From contig JAFXJT010000018.1 of assembly GCA_017532085.1 (NCBI GenBank), positions 1-64,000 of the forward strand: 64,000 nucleotides of DNA. The letters are read 5' to 3'. The stretch comes from Oscillospiraceae bacterium (GTDB taxonomy: Bacteria > Bacillota > Clostridia > Oscillospirales > Ruminococcaceae). The notes below the pieces were generated by a model that saw only the letters and a list, made by a program, of their open reading frames with translations, did no database searches and was not told the origin of the DNA. Numbering within the stretch: the stretch's first letter is position 1; the number at the start of each line of letters is the position of its first letter. The position numbers were made by a program, and so were the translations under genes. Shown here in pieces: positions 34,878 to 43,305 of this stretch.

Positions 34878-34888
34878 TGTGTTATGAT
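34860..34888 (+). promoter_or_regulatory. Promoter of the rpmG-secE-nusG-rplK-rplA operon
   Basis: TTGACA (34860-34865), 17-base spacer, TATGAT (34883-34888). The -35 lies in the loop of the ychF terminator. The leader to rpmG is about 180 bases. Early in it is a short hairpin (acctc/gaggt) followed by gtctttttt (about 34893-34919), a candidate attenuator. Confidence 0.8.
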
Positions 34889-35076
34889 TGTACTACCTCT
34901 TTGCGGAGGTGTCTTTTTTGTGCCTATTTACGGCTCAAAAGGCAAATCGGAATCGCGCTTGTGTGGTGCTTGCACAATGCCGGAACGCTCCGCATCACAG
35001 AGGGAGGCAAACTTGTTTCGCAATCAGCACAATGCTGCTGTATGTGCGAAAAATCTGATACAGGAGGTGCCGACAA

Positions 35077-35226
35077 ATGCGAGTGAAGATCACTTTGGCA
35101 TGCACTGAGTGCAAACGCCGGAACTATGTTTCCAAGAAGAACAAGAAAAATGACCCCGACAGAATCGAACTGAAAAAGCACTGCAGATTCTGCAACAAGC
35201 ACACCACGCATAAGGAAACCAAATAA
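35077..35226 (+). CDS. rpmG: 50S ribosomal protein L33
   Basis: This small protein of 49 residues starts [17 protein letters not shown]. Its zinc-binding pairs CTEC and CRFC (the C+ form) lead into the ending [18 protein letters not shown] precedes the ATG by eight bases. It is the first gene of the conserved L33-SecE-NusG-L11-L1 cluster. No tRNA-Trp lies between it and secE, as is found in some relatives. Confidence 0.96.
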   Translation: MRVKITLACTECKRRNYVSKKNKKNDPDRIELKKHCRFCNKHTTHKETK

Positions 35227-35350
35227 GAACGCAGCTGAAGCCCTTTCCGACTCTGCCCCCCGATGGACGGGACTGCGTCGGTTCTGCTTCTCGAAAGCGC
35301 TCGGATGACAAACACAGCATCCATGCAATGAGCGCGGAAAGGAACTAGCA

Positions 35351-35608
35351 ATGGCAAAGGACAAAGAGCTGAAAGCCGCTTCCGAAAAGAGCGACAAGAA
35401 GGACAAGAAGCCGAAGAAGAAAAACGGTATTGTCAAATGGTTCAAGGATCTGCGACTGGAAATGAAGAAGGTCGTATGGCCCTCGAAGGAGACCGTTTTC
35501 AAAAACAGTGCAGTCGTGTTTGCTGCCATGCTTTTGTGCGCAGCCTTCACTTTCCTGCTGGATCGAGGTTTCCTGTGGCTCTTCGAGTTCGCAATCAGCG
35601 GCAAGTAA
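35351..35608 (+). CDS. secE: Preprotein translocase subunit SecE
   Basis: This 85-residue protein has a Lys/Asp-rich N-terminus, the amphipathic-helix signature FKDLRLEMKKVVWPSKET and one membrane helix (VVFAAMLLCAAFTFLLDRGF), the minimal SecE of Gram-positive bacteria that clamps SecY. GGAAAGGAAC precedes the ATG. It lies between rpmG and nusG as usual. Confidence 0.96.
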   Translation: MAKDKELKAASEKSDKKDKKPKKKNGIVKWFKDLRLEMKKVVWPSKETVFKNSAVVFAAMLLCAAFTFLLDRGFLWLFEFAISGK

Positions 35609-35673
35609 TCGGCCAATGAGCACTCAACTCAAAACAACAAATGCGCTTTTGCGCAGAAAGCGGTGGAAACGTA

Positions 35674-36216
35674 ATGACGAATGAAACCGGTATCGGCCCG
35701 GCACAGTGGTATGTACTGCATACCTATTCCGGCTACGAAAACAAGGTTGCGCAAAGCATCATGAAGCTGGTGGAATATCGCAAGCTCCAGGATATGATCG
35801 TGGAGGTGCAGATTCCTACCGAGCAGGTTCGCGAGATCACAGACGGCAAGGAAAAAGAAGTGACCCGAAAGATTTTTCCCGGCTATGTTCTCGTGAAAAT
35901 GGTTTATACCGATGAGATTGCATATCTGCTCCGCACCATACGGGGTATGACAGGCTTTGTCGGTTCAAACCCCAATGACCCTGTTCCCCTTTCGGAAAAA
36001 GAGGTCGCCGCTTTGGGCGTGGATCTCGGACAAGTGGTACAGGTCAACATCAGCGTCGGCGATATCGTCCGCATTGCAGGTACTGCAATGGATGGCTTCA
36101 CCGGCACCGTACAGAGCATCGATGCAGAAAACGGCATCTGCAATGTATTGGTATCCATGTTCGGTCAGGAGACTCCGACCGAGCTTTCTCTCAGTCAGGT
36201 TATCCGCTTAGACTGA
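35674..36216 (+). CDS. nusG: Transcription termination/antitermination protein NusG
   Basis: This 180-residue protein has the NGN domain (WYVLHTYSGYENKVAQSI, KIFPGYVLVKMVYTDE, GMTGFVGSNPNDPVPLSE) and a C-terminal KOW domain (VGDIVRIAGTAMDGFTGTVQ). It binds RNA polymerase and affects pausing and Rho or ribosome coupling. I chose the ATG at 35674, preceded by AAAGCGGTGG, over an ATG at 35641 without a site. Confidence 0.97.
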   Translation: MTNETGIGPAQWYVLHTYSGYENKVAQSIMKLVEYRKLQDMIVEVQIPTEQVREITDGKEKEVTRKIFPGYVLVKMVYTDEIAYLLRTIRGMTGFVGSNPNDPVPLSEKEVAALGVDLGQVVQVNISVGDIVRIAGTAMDGFTGTVQSIDAENGICNVLVSMFGQETPTELSLSQVIRLD

Positions 36217-36324
36217 TTCAATGACAGACGGGGCAGTAAATCTGCACAAACCCGTCCGTGGGAGAGATAACGTCAAACGATACGTTGTCCCGCCATACAC
36301 CACATTTATTGGAGGTTAATCACC

Positions 36325-36750
36325 ATGGCACAGAAAGTTGTCGGCTTTGTAAAGCTTCAGATTCCGGCTGGTAAGGCAACCCCTGCACCTCCGGTCGGTC
36401 CCGCCCTCGGTCAGCACGGTGTTAATATCATGGGCTTCTGCAAGGAGTTCAATGAGCGCACCAAGAATGATGCCGGTCTCATCATTCCGGTTGTCATTAC
36501 CGTATATGCAGACCGTTCCTTCACCTTCATCACCAAGACGCCGCCCGCACCTGTTCTGATCAAGAAAGCCTGCGGTATTGATAAGGCATCCGGTGTGCCC
36601 AACAAGACTAAGGTTGCTACCATCACCAAGGATCAGATCCAGAAGATCGCTGAGCAGAAAATGGCTGACCTCAATGCCGCTTCTCTTGAGGCTGCAATGA
36701 GCATGATTGCCGGTACTGCTCGTTCCATGGGCGTTGTCGTCGCAGACTAA
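36325..36750 (+). CDS. rplK: 50S ribosomal protein L11
   Basis: This 141-residue protein has the full L11 pattern: [38 protein letters not shown] and the C-terminal rRNA-binding [22 protein letters not shown] precedes the ATG. The 108-base gap from nusG contains a possible gacggg/cccgtc pairing but no clear terminator. Confidence 0.98.
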   Translation: MAQKVVGFVKLQIPAGKATPAPPVGPALGQHGVNIMGFCKEFNERTKNDAGLIIPVVITVYADRSFTFITKTPPAPVLIKKACGIDKASGVPNKTKVATITKDQIQKIAEQKMADLNAASLEAAMSMIAGTARSMGVVVAD

Positions 36751-36890
36751 GAGGCTCGTTTTCCAAGCATTTACAACGGAACCCAATGCCTGCCCCTGCG
36801 TCTGCCAGTGGGAGGAATCATTCCGCTATCCGGCCGCAACATTTCCGGCGGTCGGTACACCACGATTGATGATAAGGAGTGTTCGATAAC

Positions 36891-37586
36891 ATGAAACACG
36901 GAAAGAAATATGTAGATAGCCGCAAGGCAATCGAAGCTGCAAAGCTCTATGAGCCGAACGAGGCTCTGGGCACTGTTTGCCAGCTCGCAAAAGCAAAGTT
37001 TGATGAGACCGTTGAGGCTCATATCCGTCTGGGCGTTGACTCCCGTCACGCTGATCAGCAGGTTCGTGGCGCAGTTGTTCTGCCCAACGGTACCGGTAAG
37101 TCCGTTCGTGTACTGGTGTTCTGTAAGGAAGACAAGTATGCTGAGGCACAGGCTGCCGGCGCTGAGTATGTCGGCGGTATGGACTATGTAGAAAAGATTC
37201 AGAAGGAAGGCTGGATGGACTTTGATGTGGTCATCGCTTCCCCTGATATGATGGGCGTTGTCGGTCGTCTCGGTAAGGTGCTCGGACCTCGTGGTCTGAT
37301 GCCGAACCCGAAGGCAGGTACCGTTTCTCCCGACGTTGCCAAGGCTGTTTCTGAGGCTAAGGCCGGTAAGATCGAGTATCGTCTGGATAAGTCCAACATC
37401 ATCCACTGCCCCATCGGCAAGGTTTCCTTCGGTGCTGACAAGCTCGAGGAAAACTTCAACACGCTGGTTGAGGCTGTTGTAAAGGCTAAGCCTGCTGCTG
37501 CAAAGGGTACTTACCTGCGCTCCATCACCGTTGCATCCACCATGGGTGTCGGCGTGCCGGTACAGACTGCTAAGTTCAGCCTCTGA
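36891..37586 (+). CDS. rplA: 50S ribosomal protein L1
   Basis: This 231-residue protein is L1, which binds 23S rRNA and often represses its own operon. [20 protein letters not shown] at the start and [17 protein letters not shown] and [18 protein letters not shown] are diagnostic. I chose the ATG at 36891, about 11 bases after AAGGAG; a GTG at 36879 overlaps that site. The 140-base gap from rplK may hold an L1-responsive leader, but I did not identify one. rplJ and rplL do not follow. Confidence 0.97.
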   Translation: MKHGKKYVDSRKAIEAAKLYEPNEALGTVCQLAKAKFDETVEAHIRLGVDSRHADQQVRGAVVLPNGTGKSVRVLVFCKEDKYAEAQAAGAEYVGGMDYVEKIQKEGWMDFDVVIASPDMMGVVGRLGKVLGPRGLMPNPKAGTVSPDVAKAVSEAKAGKIEYRLDKSNIIHCPIGKVSFGADKLEENFNTLVEAVVKAKPAAAKGTYLRSITVASTMGVGVPVQTAKFSL

Positions 37587-37602
37587 TTCAACACATGATC
37601 TT

Positions 37603-37655
37603 CGCTGCGGAGCAGAATTCTGTTTTGTGTATTCTGCTCCCTGCGAATATTTTGG
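37603..37655 (+). terminator. Hairpin terminator after rplA
   Basis: A 10-bp stem (ggagcagaat/attctgctcc), extended by flanking cgc/gcg, with a weak T-rich tail (atattttggattttt). It separates rplA from the tRNA-Lys promoter. Confidence 0.75.
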
Positions 37656-37671
37656 ATTTTTGAAAAAACGC

Positions 37672-37700
37672 TTGACAAGCTCTCGGATATATGATATAAT
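37672..37700 (+). promoter_or_regulatory. Promoter of tRNA-Lys
   Basis: TTGACA (37672-37677), 17-base spacer, TATAAT (37695-37700), about 21 bases before the tRNA. Confidence 0.93.
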
Positions 37701-37721
37701 AATCTGGTTGAAATGATTTAT

Positions 37722-37794
37722 GAGAAATTAGCTCAGTTGGCAGAGCATCTCCCTTTTAAGGAGAGGGTCGAGGGTTCGAACCCCTCATTTCTCA
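37722..37794 (+). tRNA. tRNA-Lys (anticodon TTT)
   Basis: A full cloverleaf. The acceptor is GAGAAAT/ATTTCTC, the anticodon stem TCTCC/GGAGA with loop CTTTTAA giving anticodon TTT, and the T-loop TTCGAAC with stem GAGGG/CCCTC. The discriminator is A and no CCA is encoded. Confidence 0.96.
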
Positions 37795-37798
37795 TCCA

Positions 37799-37833
37799 AA
37801 CGGGTATCACGTTCGTGATACCCGTTTTATTTT
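37799..37833 (+). terminator. Terminator of tRNA-Lys
   Basis: A 12-bp stem (aaacgggtatca/tgatacccgttt) followed by tattttt, directly after the tRNA. Confidence 0.92.
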
Positions 37834-37875
37834 TCCATGGTGTCTTTTCTGCCTCTGCGCACCGGTGAATTAAGG

Positions 37876-37936
37876 AAATCTTCAGCAAATCTTAAGGGCT
37901 ATCCCTCTTGTATTCGATCTGTGATTATGGTATCAT
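37876..37936 (+). promoter_or_regulatory. Promoter with tandem 7-bp direct repeats upstream of the YdcF-type gene
   Basis: TTGTAT (37908-37913), 17-base spacer and TATCAT (37931-37936). Just upstream are two aaatctt repeats (37876-37882 and 37887-37893) spaced 11 bases apart, one helical turn, as expected for an OmpR/PhoB-type response regulator. The leader to the start codon is about 160 bases without other recognised features. Confidence 0.6.
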
Positions 37937-38098
37937 AAAAATCAGAAAAAGCAATGCAAGAGGGCTGTTTTTTAGATGCTCATCCTGTCAGTGGCAGGAT
38001 GAACGTATCGAAACTCCAAAGCAAATTGTGGACAAATCAAGCAAGGTTCCATACACTGTTCCATAAAAGCCTTCTCAGAATTACAAAGGAGAATCGCC

Positions 38099-38827
38099 GT
38101 GCTGAAGTATAAATCATCCTTAAACAAAACTGTGAAATCCATCGCCAAAGCGAAAATCCATCGAAGCAGACTATGCATGTTCTTATTCACGTTGGCTGCT
38201 GCAGCAATGATCACTTTGATGGGCATCAATATTTATGTGAAGTCCAGCGTCAAGGATCAGCTGCTCTCTTCCCAACAAGCTGCCGATCTGTCCGATGTAG
38301 ACTGCATCATTGTACTGGGATGTCTGGTATATGCAGACGGCACGCCCTGCTCAATGCTGCGGGACAGACTGACGCGCGGCATTGAGCTGTATCAGCTGGA
38401 CGCCGCTCCCAAGCTGCTGATGAGCGGCGATCACGGGCAGGATTCCTATGATGAAGTCAACGCTATGAAGCAGTTTGCTCTGGATGAGGACGTCCCCTCC
38501 GAGGATGTGTTTATGGATCATGCCGGCTTTTCCACCTATGAGACCATGTATCGCGCAAAGGAGATCTTCGGTGCTGAAAAAGTGCTGATCGTGACGCAGG
38601 AATATCACCTGTATCGTGCAGTGTTCATTGCAGAGCAGCTAGGCATGGAGGCCTATGGTGTGTCTTCTGATTACAACTGTTATGCCGGTCAAACCATGCG
38701 TGATGTGCGAGAGGTGCTGGCTCGCTGCAAGGATTTTGCCCTGTGTTTCCTTCAGCCGGAGCCTACCTTTCTCGGTGAAACTGTTTCCTTAGAAGGCGAC
38801 GGCAATGTGACCAACGACAAGACCTGA
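38099..38827 (+). CDS. YdcF/SanA-family membrane protein (DUF218)
   Basis: This 242-residue protein has a basic N-terminus, one membrane helix (LCMFLFTLAAAAMITLMGI) and an extracellular DUF218 domain: DCIIVLGCLVYADGTPCSML, LLMSGDHGQDSYDEVNAM, FMDHAGFSTYETMYRAKEIF and VTQEYHLYRAVF. SanA of enteric bacteria belongs to this family and affects envelope permeability, including vancomycin sensitivity; the enzymatic activity is unclear. The GTG start follows AAAGGAG. It appears monocistronic between terminators, with possible response-regulator sites upstream. Confidence 0.88.
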   Translation: MLKYKSSLNKTVKSIAKAKIHRSRLCMFLFTLAAAAMITLMGINIYVKSSVKDQLLSSQQAADLSDVDCIIVLGCLVYADGTPCSMLRDRLTRGIELYQLDAAPKLLMSGDHGQDSYDEVNAMKQFALDEDVPSEDVFMDHAGFSTYETMYRAKEIFGAEKVLIVTQEYHLYRAVFIAEQLGMEAYGVSSDYNCYAGQTMRDVREVLARCKDFALCFLQPEPTFLGETVSLEGDGNVTNDKT

Positions 38828-38919
38828 AAATCATGGCGAATCCGACAGTATACAACGAGCAATCCACTCCAAAATCCGCTTGCATTGCAGCGCCATTGGA
38901 TCTCTGTCTGGTATCATAA

Positions 38920-38948
38920 AGAAGCACCGCAGAAATGCGGTGCTTTTT
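38920..38948. terminator. Bidirectional terminator between convergent genes
   Basis: Stem aagcaccgca/tgcggtgctt with a 4-base loop and a T-run, shared by the YdcF-type gene and the minus-strand DUF4097 gene. Confidence 0.93.
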
Positions 38949-38957
38949 GCATACAGC

Positions 38958-39920
38958 TCACTCTATCGTAATTTTGATATCTCCTGTGTCGGTTTCGATT
39001 TCACATTTTCCGCCGGTTACGGTTTTGGGCACATCCACACTGCCTGTATCGGTTTGCGTCATAAATACCTTATCAGAAAGCAAACTGCCCACCACATCAC
39101 CGGTATCGGTTTGCGCAAAGATTTCAGCGGCATCACAGCCTTCAAACCTCACATCACCTGTACTTCTCTCGATATCAAACTTTTCTGCGGCAATCACATG
39201 ATCCAAAGAAATATCACCCGTACTTCCGTTTGATATCAAACTATTGCACGCTATATCGCTCAGCTGTGTCTTTCCGGTGGAAATATTGATTGTAATATCT
39301 CCCTCACAAGTTGCCTTCGAAACCGTTACTCCACCCGTTGAAACCGAAAGCGCAAGGGTGTTGGCAGATACATCTTCCACACGAATATAGCCTGTACTCG
39401 TCTTTATGGATATCATTTCCAAAGCGGAAGCTGCGTTCTTGATATTTCCTGTGCTGTCCGAAATATGGATGCTTGAGAACTTGAAATCCTTCGGTATTTC
39501 CACATCGCCCGTGTCTGACTCTACAGAAAGCGTGCCGTATTCCCCCTGCGGAATCGATACCGTTATTTTGGGCGTGCTGTTAAAAATGCCGATATGGTCA
39601 TACCATTTTTTCGTATCGGTAACCGTAATCACAAGGGTACCGTCCTTTACCGTAACCGAATGCACTGCATTCTTCTCCTCATAGCAGCGCACCGAGCTGC
39701 CGGCACTTTCGGATGGCACAAATACAATATCTGCAGTGTCGGTATCAATCAATATGTTTTTATAATCCTCACCAATCACATGCTCGTTCGTTTCATATTC
39801 ATCCGTTGATAATTTCGAAAAATCTCCATTCAGCATCACCATCGCTATGCCAAAAATGATACCTCCGACCAATACAAGACAAGAGGCGATTCCAAGCCAT
39901 AGTTTCGTTTTTTGATTCAT
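38958..39920 (-). CDS. DUF4097-family beta-helix membrane protein
   Basis: This 320-residue protein has an N-terminal membrane helix (LGIASCLVLVGGIIFGIAMV) and an outer region of repeated short strands containing STGDI or DTGDV motifs (ISTGKTQ, GSTGDISL, RSTGDVRF, QTDTGDVVG), the right-handed beta-helix of DUF4097. The ATG at 39920 follows AAGGAG and overlaps the stop of the DUF1700 gene (ATGA). It is the last gene of a PadR-DUF1700-DUF4097 operon, a common envelope-related unit in Firmicutes. Its biochemical role is unknown. Confidence 0.88.
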   Translation of the reverse strand: MNQKTKLWLGIASCLVLVGGIIFGIAMVMLNGDFSKLSTDEYETNEHVIGEDYKNILIDTDTADIVFVPSESAGSSVRCYEEKNAVHSVTVKDGTLVITVTDTKKWYDHIGIFNSTPKITVSIPQGEYGTLSVESDTGDVEIPKDFKFSSIHISDSTGNIKNAASALEMISIKTSTGYIRVEDVSANTLALSVSTGGVTVSKATCEGDITINISTGKTQLSDIACNSLISNGSTGDISLDHVIAAEKFDIERSTGDVRFEGCDAAEIFAQTDTGDVVGSLLSDKVFMTQTDTGSVDVPKTVTGGKCEIETDTGDIKITIE

Positions 39921-40519
39921 ACCGTTTTCTCCTTTTTCATAAAGCAATTTTTAATCCATAACGCAAACTTCTTTGTGAGCATTAAAATACCCTTTGTCGC
40001 TGCCTTACATCCAAAGAACAGGAAAACAAGCAAGCCTGCGCACACGATCCCGCCGCCGATCACAGCAGTTCCCGCAAGAGCATTGCCGTTACAAACCATA
40101 ACAATTCCTGCTGCAGCACTTCCCAGTGCACATCCGATCAGCGATCCCCAAACAGCCCACAAGGAAATGATCACCGACCACAATGAAACGTAAAGTGATA
40201 AAATGACCGCAGCTGCGGCGATGGCCAACGAAAGCCATATCGGAGAACCAAGTGCCAAAAGTACGATTTCCCACGCTTTCAGCCTTCTTTTCGGTTTGAT
40301 TCTTTCCTTTGCTATTTTGGCAAGAGGCATATCCGCCACAACCTGTGCAACGATTTCATCCACAGATCCCACTGCCAAAACCGCCTCTTCTTCCGAAAGA
40401 CCTTCTTCCATGCGATCTTCGATCATCTCACTGTAAAACGTTAAGCGTTCTTCCATATCATCCTGCGGCAATCCCGACAATTTTTTGCGCAGCTGCAGAA
40501 GAAATTCTTGTTTATGCAT
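39917..40519 (-). CDS. DUF1700-family membrane protein
   Basis: This 200-residue protein starts with a helical cytoplasmic domain (FLLQLRKKLSGLPQDDMEER, SEEEAVLAVGSVDEIVAQV), the hallmark of DUF1700/HAAS-type proteins. Four membrane helices rich in Ala and Gly follow. I prefer the ATG at 40519 to 40525 because it is nine rather than three bases from GGAGG. It overlaps the PadR gene upstream and the DUF4097 gene downstream, so all three are translationally coupled. Confidence 0.88.
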   Translation of the reverse strand: MHKQEFLLQLRKKLSGLPQDDMEERLTFYSEMIEDRMEEGLSEEEAVLAVGSVDEIVAQVVADMPLAKIAKERIKPKRRLKAWEIVLLALGSPIWLSLAIAAAAVILSLYVSLWSVIISLWAVWGSLIGCALGSAAAGIVMVCNGNALAGTAVIGGGIVCAGLLVFLFFGCKAATKGILMLTKKFALWIKNCFMKKEKTV

Positions 40520-40832
40520 TGTCATCGTCCTCCTTCGTTACGAATCGATAAATCGATAAAATTTCCTTCCATTCGTCCTTGAAATCCTCAATACGCCTCA
40601 GCCCTTCAGCGGTGATATGGTAATATTTCCGCAGCCTGCCGCCGTGCTCCGCAGTACGGACAGTCAGCATATTGGCCAATTCCAAGCGTTTCAAAATGGT
40701 ATATAACGTCGATTCGGAAAGCTGTATATACGGCTTCATGTCTTTTATAATTTTGTAGCCGTATGAATCTTCGCTCTTGATTGCCGCTAAGACGCACACA
40801 TCTAAGAGCCCTCGTTTCAACTGAATATCCAT
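40512..40832 (-). CDS. PadR-family transcriptional regulator
   Basis: This 106-residue protein has the winged-helix PadR pattern LKRGLLDVCVLAAIKSEDSY, SESTLYTILKRLELANML and GGRLRKYYHITAEGLRRIED. It probably represses its own operon with DUF1700 and DUF4097 in response to envelope stress or an antimicrobial. AGGAGG precedes the ATG. A candidate operator overlaps the -10 region of its promoter. Confidence 0.93.
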   Translation of the reverse strand: MDIQLKRGLLDVCVLAAIKSEDSYGYKIIKDMKPYIQLSESTLYTILKRLELANMLTVRTAEHGGRLRKYYHITAEGLRRIEDFKDEWKEILSIYRFVTKEDDDNA

Positions 40833-40847
40833 AGCATACCTCCTCTC

Positions 40848-40885
40848 ATGTTATACATCATATCACGAAGTATTGTTTTTGTCAA
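40848..40885 (-). promoter_or_regulatory. Promoter of the padR operon with overlapping palindrome
   Basis: On the minus strand TTGACA (40880-40885), 17-base spacer and TATGAT (40857-40862). An ATGT-ATA-ACAT palindrome (40848-40858) begins within the -10 and resembles the ATGT/ACAT half sites bound by PadR proteins. Confidence 0.75.
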
Positions 40886-41158
40886 CGGCTTTTTCGAATT
40901 TTACAATTTTTTTACCTTTTAGCGCATCGTTCTGCGCATTCCTTGCACAATTGCACAATGAATCGAGCATAGGTCAATGCGGATCACAGCGCATCGGCAA
41001 ACGGCAATTTCCGATACATCGTAATGGATAAAAATGAATACCTCGTTATGGCAGCAGTTCGGTCCGGTTCTGCTTGAACCATCAAAAACGCACAGGAAAA
41101 TGAGTGCGTAATCAAAAATAACAGCACCGAAAAACCTTTGTTTTCCGGTGCTGTTTGG
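40886..41158. other. Intergenic stretch with tRNA-Arg terminator
   Basis: Apart from the terminator at 41121-41157 I see no gene or structured RNA here. Confidence 0.5.
41121..41157 (-). terminator. Terminator of tRNA-Arg
   Basis: Stem aacagcaccg/cggtgctgtt directly past the tRNA 3' end on the minus strand, followed there by atttttg. Confidence 0.88.
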
Positions 41159-41232
41159 CGCGCTTGAAGGAGTTCGAATCCCCGACCTTCCGCTTAGGAG
41201 GCGGATGCTCTATCCAGCTGAGCTACAAGCGC
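41159..41232 (-). tRNA. tRNA-Arg (anticodon CCT)
   Basis: A minus-strand cloverleaf. The acceptor is GCGCTTG/CAAGCGC, the D-arm GCTC/GAGC, the anticodon stem TCCGC/GCGGA with loop CTCCTAA giving anticodon CCT, and the T-loop TTCGAAC with stem GGGGA/TCCTT (two G-T pairs). Discriminator G, no encoded CCA. Confidence 0.95.
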
Positions 41233-41340
41233 ATATTCTATAAAAATGCAAACAAATCCCCCTTCGATAAGACAAACCGTCAAGCAACACCTCAGAGTTG
41301 TCTTGCAGTATCCATAGAACGAAAGCGGCATTTCGTATGT

Positions 41341-41369
41341 ATTATATCACAGAATGATTCCACGGTCAA
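41341..41369 (-). promoter_or_regulatory. Promoter of tRNA-Arg
   Basis: On the minus strand TTGACC (41364-41369), 17-base spacer and TATAAT (41341-41346), giving a 5' leader of about 100 bases before the tRNA. Confidence 0.75.
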
Positions 41370-41430
41370 GTGTTATCTGTCAACGCGCCCGCAAATCAGG
41401 TTAAAAATCTGCAAAGTCTTTGAAAAACAC

Positions 41431-41459
41431 TTGCTTTTTTCTACGGAATGTGATACAAT
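41431..41459 (+). promoter_or_regulatory. Promoter of the carboxyltransferase operon
   Basis: TTGCTT (41431-41436), 17-base spacer, TACAAT (41454-41459), about 50 bases before the first start codon. Confidence 0.75.
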
Positions 41460-41509
41460 AAAACGGTATAGATTTCTACTCTATCCACGAAAGGATGCGG
41501 ATCAATACT

Positions 41510-42847
41510 ATGGATAATACTGCCACAATTGCAAGAGAGCGACTTTCGCTGCTCTTCGACAACGGCGCATTCACCGAGCTGGATGCACTCAGACAAGAAA
41601 AGGATGCCCCCGCTGCAGTTGTCTGCGCACAAGGCTATGTAGACGGTCAGCCCGTTTGTGCCTTTGCACAGGCTTCCGATATCAACAGCGGTGTGTTGGG
41701 CAGAAATACAGCCGGAAAAATCAAACGGTTGTATGCACTTGCCGCTAAAACCGGCACTCCCATTGTTGGAATCTATGATTCCAACGGAGTCTATGTAGAT
41801 GGTACTGCAGATGCTCTCACTGCATATGGCGAGCTGATTGCCTGCACGGCAAAGCTTTCGGGCGTAGTGCCGCAGATTTCTGTCATCGCCGGTGTCTGCG
41901 CAGGCAGCGCTGCTCTGATGGCTGCATCTGCGGATTTTGTGCTCTGCACCGAACAGTCTGAGCTGTATCTCACACCGCCCTTCGGCACAGATGCCGCAAC
42001 GGCTCAGACCGCTGCCAAGAATGGTCTTGCCGCTGCTGTATGTGCGGATGTCGCTGCTGCCATGGAGCAGGTCAAGGCTTTGCTTTGTCTGATGCCTTCC
42101 AACAATCTGGCAGGCGTTCCGATTTGTGAATATGCGGCTCCGGCTGCCGCCTGTACAAAGGATGCCATCATGAACGGCATTGCCGATCAAGGCTCTTTGC
42201 TGCCGCTGTATGAAGCATATGGCGATACCGCCTGCACTGCGCTGGCTACCATGCGTGGTATGACAGTCGGTCTGATCACCGCTTGCAGCAAAGAGGCATT
42301 GACTGCTGATGATGCTGCAAAGATCGCTCGCCTTGTTCGCACCTGTGATGCATTCTCTGTGCCTATCATCACTCTGCTGGATACGCCCGGCTTTGCTTGC
42401 GATACCGAAGCTGCCAGAAACGGATCTCTCCGTGCCATGACGCAGCTCTGCGGCGCTTATGCCGAGGCTACTGCCGTAAAGATTGCACTGGTAATCGGTG
42501 AAGCTTCCGGTGCTGCATTCTCTGCAATGGCCGGCCGCGGCGCAGGCAGTGATCTGCTGTTGGCTTGGGATTGCGCTGCCATTGCACCGATGCGTCCCGA
42601 AGCTGCTGTGGAATTCTTGTGGCATGACAAGCTTAAGGGTGCTCAGGATGTCAATGCGCTTCGCCGTACTCTGGCAGATGAGTATTGCCGCACATTGGCT
42701 TCTGCCGAACAGGCCGCAAAGCTCGGTGCCATTGATAATGTGATTGCTCCTGCAGCAACTCGCGATGCTCTCATTGCAGCTCTCGATATGCTGGAAGGCA
42801 AGCGCATCAGCCGGATGCCCAAAAAGCACAGCAATATTCCTTTCTGA
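41510..42847 (+). CDS. Acyl-CoA carboxyltransferase subunit (12S/MmdA/PccB-like), divergent
   Basis: This 445-residue protein belongs to the biotin-dependent carboxyltransferase (crotonase-fold) family that moves CO2 between carboxybiotin and an acyl-CoA. The N-half oxyanion region GVCAGSAALMAASADFVLCT and the C-half VIGEASGAAFSAMAGRGAGS and AIAPMRPEAAVEFLW match the family, whose usual forms are GPCAGGAAY and AxMGxxGAVxI. It is shorter than typical members (500-525 residues) and diverged, so the acyl-CoA (methylmalonyl, malonyl or other) is uncertain. The start at 41510 fits a distant GAAAGGATG; an ATG at 41495 abuts that site. The biotin carrier gene follows after 55 bases. Confidence 0.82.
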   Translation: MDNTATIARERLSLLFDNGAFTELDALRQEKDAPAAVVCAQGYVDGQPVCAFAQASDINSGVLGRNTAGKIKRLYALAAKTGTPIVGIYDSNGVYVDGTADALTAYGELIACTAKLSGVVPQISVIAGVCAGSAALMAASADFVLCTEQSELYLTPPFGTDAATAQTAAKNGLAAAVCADVAAAMEQVKALLCLMPSNNLAGVPICEYAAPAAACTKDAIMNGIADQGSLLPLYEAYGDTACTALATMRGMTVGLITACSKEALTADDAAKIARLVRTCDAFSVPIITLLDTPGFACDTEAARNGSLRAMTQLCGAYAEATAVKIALVIGEASGAAFSAMAGRGAGSDLLLAWDCAAIAPMRPEAAVEFLWHDKLKGAQDVNALRRTLADEYCRTLASAEQAAKLGAIDNVIAPAATRDALIAALDMLEGKRISRMPKKHSNIPF

Positions 42848-42902
42848 TTTCCATATCGATTTCCCTGTGTTCATATAGAAAATCAAATCTTAGGAGGATC
42901 TC

Positions 42903-43289
42903 ATGAAACAATTTCGTGTGACTGTTAACAATAAGCAATATGATGTAACCGTAGAAGAACTGGGAGCCGGCGCTGCACCTGCAGCTGCTCCCGTTGCCGC
43001 CGCTCCTGCCGCACCTGCTGTCTCTGCAGCACCTGCACCGGCAGCAGCACCGGCTGCTCCCGCTGCTCCCGCAAACGGTGAGCCTGTTTCTGCTCCTATG
43101 CCCGGCACGATCCTGCAGGTCAAGTGCGCTGCCGGCGATACAGTAGCCAAAGGACAGGTTCTGTTTGTGCTGGAAGCTATGAAAATGGAAAACGATATCG
43201 TCGCACCGAAGGATGGCACGATTGTTTCTGTAAACACCACCAAGGGCAGCAACGTCAACCCCGGCGATGCACTCGCCATTTTGGGCTGA
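42903..43289 (+). CDS. Biotin carboxyl carrier protein (1.3S/gamma-type)
   Basis: This 129-residue protein carries an Ala/Pro-rich linker (residues about 22-58) and a C-terminal biotinyl domain. The biotin site is EAMKMEN (Lys94), with the preceding [20 protein letters not shown] typical of oxaloacetate decarboxylase and transcarboxylase carriers. AGGAGG is six bases before the ATG. It sits between the two carboxyltransferase genes, so it is the swinging arm between their active sites. Confidence 0.94.
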   Translation: MKQFRVTVNNKQYDVTVEELGAGAAPAAAPVAAAPAAPAVSAAPAPAAAPAAPAAPANGEPVSAPMPGTILQVKCAAGDTVAKGQVLFVLEAMKMENDIVAPKDGTIVSVNTTKGSNVNPGDALAILG

Positions 43290-43305
43290 GAAAGCGAGCA
43301 CTGCC

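Noticed and set aside
38920..38955. Short repetitive-looking hairpin considered as a REP or CRISPR-like element
   Set aside because: It is a single copy with a T-run between convergent genes, so a terminator explains it. No CRISPR array was found in the window.
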